Positions 8,501 to 15,145 of a DNA stretch of 49,743 bases are shown here, one piece after another. Positions within the stretch are counted from its first letter, which is position 1. Every line of letters begins with the position of its first letter. The notes below the pieces were generated by a model. It ran no database searches, had not been told where the DNA came from, and saw only the letters and a list, made by a program, of their open reading frames with translations. A program made the translations under genes and the position numbers. Source of the stretch: Streptomyces kaniharaensis (GTDB lineage Bacteria; Actinomycetota; Actinomycetes; Streptomycetales; Streptomycetaceae); the NCBI RefSeq assembly GCF_009569385.1, contig NZ_WBOF01000010.1:1-49743 (forward strand). The letters run 5' to 3'.

Positions 8501-10949
8501 CGTGGTGGACGAGAAGTTCGCCGTGCTGGCCCAGGCGATGGAGACCTCCGGCGCCGAGCTGTCCGCTACCGCGGTGATCCGGCAGAACCTGCAGGAGTCC
8601 GTCAGCTTGGTGCGCTGGTCGTTCATCCTGGACGACCTGCAGACCGGGTACGCCGAGGAGCGGTACGGCCGACTGATCCACGACACCCTCGGTGCCGAGA
8701 GGTATCGGGAGATCAGCGAGGACCCGGCATACGGGCCGTTGATCAGGCTGGCCCGGGCCGCCGAGGCCGCCGGCCACAACCCGGAGGCCCTGCTGCAGCA
8801 GTCCATGGCTGGCGACCTCTCCGACGCCCGCCACGTCGCCCGCGTGCTGCACTCCCGGCTGGAGCAGCAGATTGACGCCGCCGACCGCGCCCGCGTGCGG
8901 GCCGACGAGCGCGACGTGCGCCAGACCGTGCGCGCCCAGGAACTGGCCGCACCGGAGGTGACCGGGGCTGCCCAGCTGGCGCCGGTCGTCGCCGAGCGCC
9001 CCGAGCTGGTGATGGTCTACGACCCGCAGACCGGCGGGTGGGTTCAGCGCGAGGCCGAGGCCGCCCCGGCGGCCGCCGAGACGGCGGGCGAGACGCTGCC
9101 CGAGCAGCCCGTGGCGACGTGGGACTACGAGGCCGGCCAGTGGGTCCAGCAGGCCCGTGTCGAGGACGGCGTGGAGGTCGAGCCGGAGGACTGGCTGCTG
9201 GCCCCGCCCGCCCCGCAGGGGCTGGACCAGGCCGAGCTGCAGCCCGCGTACGGCCAGGAGGCCGAGCGCCCCCGCGTGTTCGACGCCGCCAGCGGTGAGT
9301 GGGTGGAGCTCACGATCGCCCAGGAGGAGGTCCCCAGCCCGTGGGCGGCCGTCGAGGACGCGTGGCTGGAGCAGCTGACCGCCGTCAACACCAGCATTGC
9401 CGTCCTGCACTCGGGTCAGGAAGAGCAGCGGCGAAGCGAGATCGCCGACGAGCGCCGGGCCGAGGCCCAGGAGCGCGCCCGCTGGCAGAGCCGGGTCGCG
9501 CAGATCCCGGGGGAGAAGGGCGACACCGCGCGGGCCGCCGCCGAGCTGATGGACGGCCGGCGCCTCCTGCTCGGCCAGGAGCTGGCCGACGCCGAAGAGC
9601 TGCCGCAGTGGGCGGCCCGCTCCCTCGGCCCGGTGCCGGACGTCGACCGGCCCGAGCAGCGAGAGCAGTGGATCGAGCGGGCCGGCACCGTCGCGGCGTA
9701 CCGCGAGGCCCACGGGTGGGACAGCGAGGTGGCCGCCATCGGCCCCCGCCCGGCCCGCGGAGCCGTCGACTACCAGCAGGACTGGGACCAGGCGTTCCGC
9801 GCCCTCGGCGAGCCCGAAGAGCGGATGGAGCTGGTCGGGGCGACCGACGCCCAGCTGCGCGAGCTGGTCGACCGCTACGAGCGGGAGGAGGCGTGGGCAC
9901 CCGCGCACGTCGCCCCGCAGCTGCGGACCACCCACCAGTCGATCCAGCGGCTGGAGCGCGAGGAGGCCCAGCGCCAGATCGCCCTGCTGGAGGCGACCGA
10001 CGAGGCCGCCCGCGAGGAACTGCAGCGCCAGGCCCAGGCCGCCGCCGAGGAGCTGGCCGAGCTGCGGTCGCGTACCGCCGCGCTGGAGGAGATCCACGGC
10101 GTACGGGGCGACTGGCACGAGCACACCGAGGAGACGCGCGAGCGCGCGCAGGAGGCCCGCCGCCTGCTGGAGCTGCGCGAGGCCGTCGAGCCCGAGCTGG
10201 AGCTGGAGCAGTTCGCGGCCGACGAGTGGGACATGGTCGAGCCGGAGGCCGAGTTCGCGCCGGAGGCGGAGTTCTCCCCGTTCGACGACGGCGAGTGGCA
10301 GATGACCGAGCCGGAGGCCGAGTTGGAGGTGCCGGCCGACGTCGAGGCGGAGCACGACGTCCACCAGGACGTCGCCGAGCCCGTCCCCGTCGAAGAGCCG
10401 GAGCTGGCCGACGAGTTCCAGCCCTACCAGTGGGAGAGCGCCAAACCGGCGCCGGAGCCCGAGCCGGAGGCCGAGTTGGCGGCGCCGGCCGACGTCGAGG
10501 CGGAGCACGACGTCCACCAGGACGTCGCCGAGGCCGGGCACCAGGACGTGGCGGACGTTCAGCCGCAGGCCGGCGGGCCGTCGTTCGCCGAGCAGTCGGA
10601 GACCCTGCGCCGCTACCACGAGGAGCTGCTGCTGGGCCAGGCCGCCGAGGAGCCCGCGGCGGCTGTCAGCGCGCCCCAGGAGGCCGTGCTGACAGCCGAG
10701 GTGGAGGCCGAGCCGGTGCTGGCCGGGGAAGGGCTGCACGACGCCCTCCTGCAGGCCCGCGAAGCCCGGGGCATCCTGGACGACCGCGCCGCCTACCAGG
10801 ACCAGGTGGTGGCCGAGGCCCGCGCCGCGATAGGAGAGCTGCAGGCCGGGCGCGACGCGGCCGAGGCCGTGCGCGAGGTGCCGCCCCCGAGCGTCCCCGC
10901 CCAGCCCGTCCCGGTGGTCGAGGCCCCGCAGATCCAGATCCAGCTCTAG
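5577..10949 (+). CDS. traA: MobF-family conjugative relaxase-helicase (TraA/TrwC type)
   Basis: The 1790-aa protein nicks oriT and unwinds the strand for transfer. The N-terminal TrwC relaxase domain has candidate catalytic tyrosines Y20, Y32 and Y33 and the metal site H269...QLHIHT (H279, H281). The RecD-like helicase has Walker A GPAGAGKS (612-619), Walker B MLDEAG (D693, E694), TVHSSQGRT and YVALTRG at about 945-951. The C-terminal 700 residues are acidic and partly coiled coil, with short repeats (YDPQTGGWVQ, WDYEAGQWVQ, FDAASGEWVE) and two copies of PADVEAEHDVHQDVAE. No Shine-Dalgarno sequence precedes the ATG at 5577. The ATG at 5598 (MTASVSFGSSPDYLL) resembles family N-termini and may be the true start. 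Confidence 0.95.
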   Translation: MDRTVIVMTASVSFGSSPDYLLSSVGARSDNYYLQAIDQDGEPPGIWAGKGAAAFGLSGEVDPETFREMYTHLIDPRDIDKLHSVTAERWDAYRKAHPDLQRGTDEYKAAKAAIRKEALAEFRLGSPLRDYSKSTQRKVDEAVEKLGEHATPEQKWAAEMGVRRNATQSNTYVDVTFSAPKSWSLLHAGLQVRAVEERLAGNHELADAYAAQAEQVWEALKEGAAAGLAHMEAQAGYTREGRFASKKGEASVGKRVDAHELTAAQFAQHLSRDEDPQLHIHTAILNRVAYKSVDPVTGEEVTKWGALDGKLILREAKAAGHLFEKVAEESLTRRLGVRFEMRPDGKAREIVGIEESLRDLYSSRRRVVTAGVKELADAYEAKHGVAPKAHTLAKMAQFVTLRDRKVKDHDGASREELLERWESAAKENLQTTLRDVPEAVAQAASERGTAPEEFDPAEVVRKAIETVQSERSTWQRSHLQVEIIRQLPDCLGGLDVDQVTSLVNELTDFALTNPEESGLVALAAPELIPMPRSLQLGDGTPIYQVPGAEQYATRGHLDTEERLLEDARLVGGPALTEEQIEQALVGRGLNAGQEAAFRGILGGGRQADVLIGPAGAGKSYVAAAIHDAWRDTGRSVIGLTTSERAARVLAGEGVEHVANLAMFINSNKALAEGKTSPELEKYRLRPDQLVMLDEAGMTETHVMEEVRRLVREAGAKLVYAGDFAQLTSVGAGGMLAELATQAGVQVYELEEVRRFNATWEREASLRLREGDTEVLTDYENRGRLLGGERDEMLTAAYQDWLADTTAGHNSLLIAVSQQQADQLAAMARADLVRLGRVEADGVHLELRGITIGVGDQIQLREINRQVKSATGDRFAVNRDVVQVTQRNKDGSLVVRYDDGELMYLPAHYVQDHVDLAYAGTVHSSQGRTVDRCRVLTEGGDTRESLYVALTRGKDGNWAYVVTERNISELDGPDEVVVDEKFAVLAQAMETSGAELSATAVIRQNLQESVSLVRWSFILDDLQTGYAEERYGRLIHDTLGAERYREISEDPAYGPLIRLARAAEAAGHNPEALLQQSMAGDLSDARHVARVLHSRLEQQIDAADRARVRADERDVRQTVRAQELAAPEVTGAAQLAPVVAERPELVMVYDPQTGGWVQREAEAAPAAAETAGETLPEQPVATWDYEAGQWVQQARVEDGVEVEPEDWLLAPPAPQGLDQAELQPAYGQEAERPRVFDAASGEWVELTIAQEEVPSPWAAVEDAWLEQLTAVNTSIAVLHSGQEEQRRSEIADERRAEAQERARWQSRVAQIPGEKGDTARAAAELMDGRRLLLGQELADAEELPQWAARSLGPVPDVDRPEQREQWIERAGTVAAYREAHGWDSEVAAIGPRPARGAVDYQQDWDQAFRALGEPEERMELVGATDAQLRELVDRYEREEAWAPAHVAPQLRTTHQSIQRLEREEAQRQIALLEATDEAAREELQRQAQAAAEELAELRSRTAALEEIHGVRGDWHEHTEETRERAQEARRLLELREAVEPELELEQFAADEWDMVEPEAEFAPEAEFSPFDDGEWQMTEPEAELEVPADVEAEHDVHQDVAEPVPVEEPELADEFQPYQWESAKPAPEPEPEAELAAPADVEAEHDVHQDVAEAGHQDVADVQPQAGGPSFAEQSETLRRYHEELLLGQAAEEPAAAVSAPQEAVLTAEVEAEPVLAGEGLHDALLQAREARGILDDRAAYQDQVVAEARAAIGELQAGRDAAEAVREVPPPSVPAQPVPVVEAPQIQIQL

Positions 10950-10995
10950 CCGGACCCGTACGGGGCCCGGCACCCGGGCGACCAGCGGAGGAAGC

Positions 10996-11211
10996 GTGTC
11001 CAGCAGGCCCATTGACCGCCCGTTCGCTTGGCACCGCGCGAGCGGCACCGCGACCTGCCGCCGCTGCAGGTCGGGCGTCGTTGGGCTGGCCGACGTCGCC
11101 GAGGCCGCCCGGTGGCACGCCGTCCACCGCAGCGGCTGCACACCGCCGAGCACGTCGGGCGCCAAGGTGCTCGACTTCACCGGGAGGCTGGCCAGCCGCA
11201 CCGCCAGGTGA
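10996..11211 (+). CDS. 71-aa small zinc-binding protein
   Basis: The GTG start follows a strong GGAGGAAGC, 46 nt after the relaxase stop and probably in the same transcript. The protein has CRRC (21-24) and a HAVHRSGC segment (H41, H44, C48), giving a plausible four-ligand zinc site with an intervening helix. No family is recognised. It may be a relaxase-linked DNA- or protein-binding accessory factor, but that rests only on position. Confidence 0.65.
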   Translation: MSSRPIDRPFAWHRASGTATCRRCRSGVVGLADVAEAARWHAVHRSGCTPPSTSGAKVLDFTGRLASRTAR

Positions 11212-11288
11212 CCCAGCACGGGTGAACGGCCCGTTCGCGCTGCTGTGCGCTCTGTCCCTGTCGGAGGAGATCGGGCTACCGTCTAGCC

Positions 11289-11798
11289 ATGGTGAGTAAT
11301 GGCTGGTCCCGAGTCCATGTCCCGGTGCCGCCGGCGGTGGCGCCCTACACCGTGCCGGGCGGGGCGGGCGTGCCGCCCATGCCCTCCGCGCCCCCGGCCG
11401 TCCCCCTGCCCACCGGGGTGCCCGAGGTCGTCATCCGCTCCCGCGCCGAGCTGGAGCAGCTTCGCGACGACGCCCGCCAGGAGCTGGCCGCCACGGAGGA
11501 GAGCTTCCGCGCGATGTGGTTGGACCCGCGCCACCGGGGCGAAGGACTGACCGGCGTGCTCAACGCCGTGCTGTGGCTGCTCGGCGAGCGACCGCTGGCG
11601 CCGATGAGCAACGAGGTCGAGGACAGCCCGCTGCCGGTGACCCGGTCGATCGGGCGGGAGCAGATCCACGCCGAGGACAGGGTGTTCGGGCGGGCGTGGC
11701 GCGAGGAACGCACCGAGTGGTACGCCGGCGGTGTGCTGCGGACGCTGGAGTGGTCGCACATCCAGGGCCGGGACCGGCCGATCTCCGAGAGCTTCTAG
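11289..11798 (+). CDS. Hypothetical protein with Pro-rich N-terminus
   Basis: The 169-aa protein starts with about 45 Pro/Val/Ala-rich residues, then a helical Glu/Arg-rich segment (RAELEQLRDDARQELAATEE) and a Trp-containing C-terminal part. No family is recognised. The nearest GGAGGAG is about 18 nt upstream of the ATG, too far to be ideal, so the start is uncertain. It is the last plus-strand gene before a strong bidirectional terminator and probably follows the relaxase transcript. Confidence 0.6.
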   Translation: MVSNGWSRVHVPVPPAVAPYTVPGGAGVPPMPSAPPAVPLPTGVPEVVIRSRAELEQLRDDARQELAATEESFRAMWLDPRHRGEGLTGVLNAVLWLLGERPLAPMSNEVEDSPLPVTRSIGREQIHAEDRVFGRAWREERTEWYAGGVLRTLEWSHIQGRDRPISESF

Positions 11799-11812
11799 CA
11801 GCGGAAACGACA

Positions 11813-11850
11813 GAGAGGGGCGGGGAACCGATCGGTTCCCCGCCCCTCTC
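11813..11850. terminator. Bidirectional terminator (38-bp perfect palindrome)
   Basis: GAGAGGGGCGGGGAACCGA and its exact complement form a 19-bp arm palindrome between the convergent stops at 11798 (plus) and 11867 (minus). Position and symmetry indicate a shared terminator for both strands. Copy 2 is at 46740-46777. Confidence 0.9.
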
Positions 11851-11866
11851 GCGTGTGGTCCGGGCG

Positions 11867-12559
11867 TCAGCCGCCGGTCGACCCCGCGGCCGCCCGAGCG
11901 CGTTCGTCCTGCTCCGCCTTCTCCCGGGCCTGCATGGCGAGCACCCTCCCGTTGATCTCCTGCTGTTCGGCGTCCAGGTTGATCGGCCGGTCCGGCTCGA
12001 ACGGCTCGACGTGCTGCTGAGCCGAACGGCACTCGTCCAGAGCCGACTTGAGATCCTTGAGGATCAGGGGCTTCCACCTCACCAGCCACTCGGACTGCCG
12101 CAGCGGAGAGGCGTCCGCCTCGGTGTGGGCCCAGTGCCACATCCCGCACAGCGCGCCGAGCAGGTGCACCACGTCCCCGTGCTTGAGCCAGCAGGGTTCC
12201 ATGTGGGCGGCGTACTCCGCCGGGAAGTAGCGGCGCCAGTAGGTCTCCCGCCAGTGTACGAGGTGGTTCAGCGCGGCGTACATCTGCTCGGCGTTCATCG
12301 CCGACCAGTTCCACAGCGGGGTCTGCGTGCCCTCCCGGTGGGCCAGGCCCTGCAGAATCCGGCTCATCTCGATGACCTTGCCGGGCAGGTCGATCTCTTC
12401 CATGGTGGTCAGCCGGGCGTCCACCTTGGTGACGTGCGAGGCAGCGTCGTTGACCTTGCGGTTGACCACGTCGATCATCCCGACCAGCCGCCGCTCGGCG
12501 GGGTCGGTGACCTTCGCGGTCGGCTTGAGCCGGAGGTCCGGGCGTTCGTCGGTGCTCAT
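11867..12559 (-). CDS. DUF4913-like protein
   Basis: The 230-aa protein has a central block (WNWSAMNAEQ...HWRETYWRRYF...CWLKHGDVVHLLGALCGMW, about 85-145). It resembles the Trp-rich core with CWxxHxxxVxxLxALxxxW that I associate with DUF4913 proteins of actinobacterial plasmids and integrative elements. Function is unknown. An N-terminal helical region and a charged Glu/Arg C-terminus flank it. The gene begins 32 nt after the coupling-protein stop and is likely co-transcribed, suggesting a role in transfer. Confidence 0.6.
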   Translation of the reverse strand: MSTDERPDLRLKPTAKVTDPAERRLVGMIDVVNRKVNDAASHVTKVDARLTTMEEIDLPGKVIEMSRILQGLAHREGTQTPLWNWSAMNAEQMYAALNHLVHWRETYWRRYFPAEYAAHMEPCWLKHGDVVHLLGALCGMWHWAHTEADASPLRQSEWLVRWKPLILKDLKSALDECRSAQQHVEPFEPDRPINLDAEQQEINGRVLAMQAREKAEQDERARAAAGSTGG

Positions 12560-12591
12560 CAGCGGTTCTTTCGTGCTCGACGGGGCGGAGG

Positions 12592-14650
12592 CTACCAGGG
12601 CAGGGTGCCGTCACCGACAGCACGGCGGCGCGGCTGCTCGGCGGGCGCCTCGGCCGGCGCGGCGGCGGGCTGCTGGGCGGGGATCTCCGGCGAGTAGTTC
12701 GGCAGCGGCGGCGGGAAGACCACGGTGGCCGCGGGGGCGGGCTGCTGGACCGGCGGGGCCGCCGGAGTTGGCACGGGCATGGCCGGCGGGGCGCTCGGCA
12801 TCACGGGGGCGGGGACCGGGACCGGCTGCTTCACCAGGTCGACCGTGCCCTGCTTCGCAGCCAGCTTCTGCTCCTTGCGCTGCAGCTTGAGCGCCTTCTT
12901 CTCCTCCCGCAGCGACTCCTTGACGTCCTTGCGCTTCCAGGTCGGCAGGTACGTGACCTTGATCGGGGCGACGGCGCGGTGCAGGTAGAGGCCGTTGCCG
13001 ACCTTCATCTCCCGGATGTCCTTGGGGGGCATGATCCTGATGCGGCGGATGCTGTGACTCTCGGTCGGCTTGCCGTCCTTGTCCTTGCTGACGCTGACCA
13101 CGGTCTGGTCGGCGTCGCCCACCAGCATGGAGAGGTCTTCCAGGTCGGAGGGGACCGTCAGGCCGCCCAGCACCAGCTTGTTGCAGTTGTTGTAGATGGT
13201 CTGGGCTGCCGTGCGGCCCCAGCGTTCGTCCAGCTGGGAGCGGGACTGGGCGCTGATCTCCATGTGGATGTTCCATCCGCCGGCGTCGGAGGTCCAACGG
13301 TGGATCGGCAGCGGGCAGATGATGGCAGCTTCGTCGAGGATGAAGCGGATGTACGGGTCGAGGCGGCCGCCGGCGCGCTTGGCCCACTCCTTGGACTCTT
13401 CGTAGACCTCCGCCACCAGGCAGGAGTACAGCGGGGCGATCGAGCCGCGGTCGCGGTCCTCGCCCATCAGGTAGAGGGTGCCCTGCGTGGCCAGCAGCTC
13501 GTACGGGCTGAACTCCGGCTCACCCGGGGCCGGGAGGACGATCTGCGCGACCGTGGGCACCGACATGAAGTCCAACGTCGGCGCGAGGCTCATGTAGACG
13601 CCGGCCGCGGTCTTGTCCGGAGCGTTCATCTCCTGCTCCAGGGAGTCGATCCACAGCTGGGGGACGCGGTGGGCGTTCCCCTTCATGATCCGCAGCGGCT
13701 CCCCGTTGTTGGGGTCCGAGACCCAGCGCGCGACGTCCAGGAGGGTGCCGCCCTTGAGCGCGGGCCGCCATCATCAGGTTGCGCAGGAGCGTGAAGGAGT
13801 GGCTGTCCCAGAAGCTCTGGTTGGCCATGGCCTCACCCTTGGCCGAGGCCGAGAGCATGTACCCGGCCCGCCGGATGGCGATCGTCGGGTTCTCGCAGCC
13901 CCTCACCGGGTTCCACTTGATGGTGTTGGGCACGCCTTCCAGGTCGCTGTTGAACACCCAGACCGGCCGGCCGTCCCGGCGACGGAGCACGTGCGTCAGC
14001 TTGTACAGGTCGGCGCGGGTCGAGGTCGCGACCACCGCCCCGGCCGCGTCGATCAACTGACCGCCCAACCACGCCGACTTGCCCGCACGCGGCGGCGCGA
14101 AGATCAGGACCGTGTCCTCACAGGCGATGTACAACTGCTTCTTCCAGATCGCGTCCGTGCCCAGCTGAGTGCCCAGGTCGAGGGCGGTCGGCCGGACGCC
14201 GGAGCCCACCAGGGAGGGCCGCAGGTCCGCGACGCGGTTCAGCAGCTGACGCTCGCCCAGGGTCTCGTTGACCTCCCGGTCAGTGGCGAACCCGGTGCCC
14301 TTGGGCAACGGGAGCGCGCGGGCGTTGCCCTCGGTGACCTGCTTCTTCAAGTGCATGTAGCCGTACCCGAGCCCGCCGACCGCGAGCCCGACCGCGGTGA
14401 ACCAGTGGCCGGGCAGCGCGTCCACGAAGTGGCCGAGGAGGTTCAGCGAGTCCCCCACGGACGGCCCGGGCACCTTGGTGCCGGGGGACGCCGGCGCCGA
14501 GGGCGCGGTGGAGGGTCCGGCCGCGCCGACCATCAGGGGCATGCCGCCCAGCGCCGCCAGCCCGATGCGCTTGGTCGAGCAGCAGTCGTCGCCGTACTCG
14601 GCGGTGTCGTTGTCGGTCGTCTCGGTAGTCTTCTCGGTGCGGGACAACAT
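12592..14650 (-). CDS. VirD4/TraG-type coupling protein (one-base frameshift in this copy)
   Basis: This would be a T4SS coupling ATPase that feeds relaxase-DNA to the membrane channel. After removal of one extra G at about 13758, which copy 2 lacks, the gene encodes 685 aa. It has two N-terminal hydrophobic segments (about 29-45 and 82-105), Walker A APPRAGKS (K191) and Walker B FILDEAA (D439, E440). The C-terminal 130 residues are Lys- and then Pro/Ala-rich. AAGGAGA lies about 10 nt before the ATG. No partner VirB4-type ATPase is visible in the plasmid. Copy 2 has its own different frameshift, so the correct sequence is a composite of both. Confidence 0.85.
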
Positions 14651-14680
14651 CGGAGCGCGATCTCCTTAGGTCTCGTTCGG

Positions 14681-14719
14681 AGCCCCCCGGCTGACGGTTC
14701 GAGCGTTGCCCGGGGGGCT
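14681..14719 (-). promoter_or_regulatory. Terminator-like hairpin in the coupling-protein leader
   Basis: AGCCCCCCGG (14681-14690) and CCGGGGGGCT (14710-14719) form a 10-bp stem with a 19-nt loop inside the 143-nt leader of the coupling-protein mRNA. Upstream in the same leader lies a 9-bp hairpin, CCCCCTGTG/CACAGGGGG (14759-14781). The pair suggests attenuation or RNA stability control and is not a gene end, because the coupling-protein gene follows directly. Confidence 0.55.
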
Positions 14720-14799
14720 TCGCGTGTGTACCGATGACCGGAGCGATCACGGTACGCCCCCCCTGTGACAAGCACAGGGGGTTTCCACGGCGAGCCACC

Positions 14800-14833
14800 A
14801 TCGTAACTCTTGAAGTCTTGAAGTTCAAGAGTT
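14800..14833 (-). promoter_or_regulatory. Promoter with TTGAAC/TTCAAG operator (site b) for the coupling protein
   Basis: On the minus strand TTGAAC (14828-14823) and TACGAT (14805-14800) are 17 bp apart. Three TTGAA half-sites cover the -35 and spacer, and the outer pair AACTCTTGAA/TTCAAGAGTT is perfectly inverted. The half-site arrangement is the same as at 1372-1404. Downstream, GAAACCCCCTGTGCTTG is shared with that other leader. Copy 2 is cut by the window end. Confidence 0.8.
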
Positions 14834-14851
14834 CGGCAATCTTGGTGTCCG

Positions 14852-15145
14852 CGCTCGGCGCCGGGGAGGGGGCCGCTCGGCGGGGGAGGTTCGGCGCTCG
14901 GCTGGCCCCCGCCCGCGCTCGGCACGCGACGGGGGCCCGGCATCCGGCGCTCGGCCGGGCACCGGGCCCCCGTGAGAAGGTCCGTCAGGACGTGGTGCGG
15001 TGGGCGGCGAACACGCCCGGGTCGATCGGCGGTACGGGCGCCGGGATCGAGGCCGCTCGGCCGCCCTCGGCCGCGCGCTCGGCGGGGGAGCCGCCCCGCT
15101 CGGCGCCGTCCGCCGCGCGCTCGGCACCGCCCGGAGTGCGCTCGC
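14852..15145. repeat. CGCTCGGC 8-mers at 21-22 bp spacing
   Basis: CGCTCGGC starts at 14852, 14874, 14895, 14916 and 14948, and again at 15054, 15076, 15097, 15118, with a variant near 15139. The second set encodes the Ala-Glu-Arg heptads of the Spd-like C-terminus. The first set is downstream of the stop codon, where a repeat cannot be explained by that protein unless the gene was once longer. Confidence 0.6.
14929..14973 (-). terminator. Terminator of the Spd-like gene
   Basis: ACGGGGGCCCGG (14929-14940) pairs perfectly with CCGGGCCCCCGT (14962-14973), immediately after the minus-strand stop at 14985. It insulates the Spd-like gene from the coupling-protein promoter. Confidence 0.75.

Larger units (their letters stand above)
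1..14817. repeat. Terminal direct repeat, copy 1 (circular-contig overlap)
   Basis: This block recurs at 34916-49743 with no substitutions that I could find. The offset drifts from 34916 to 34927 and back to 34926 through single-base indels at about 1040-2310, 13760, 14130, 14475 and 14790, mostly in homopolymers. About 11 kb in the middle shows no length change. This pattern fits an untrimmed overlap of a circular contig with poor consensus near the joins, giving a unit of about 34.93 kb. A true 14.8-kb duplication cannot be excluded from sequence alone. Confidence 0.9.

Noticed and set aside
6126..11219. 1697-codon open frame antisense to the relaxase (and its copy at 41053-46146)
   Set aside because: It is a high-GC shadow of the relaxase gene. 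It is Leu/Gly/Arg-rich with no motifs, while the plus frame has complete relaxase and helicase motifs.
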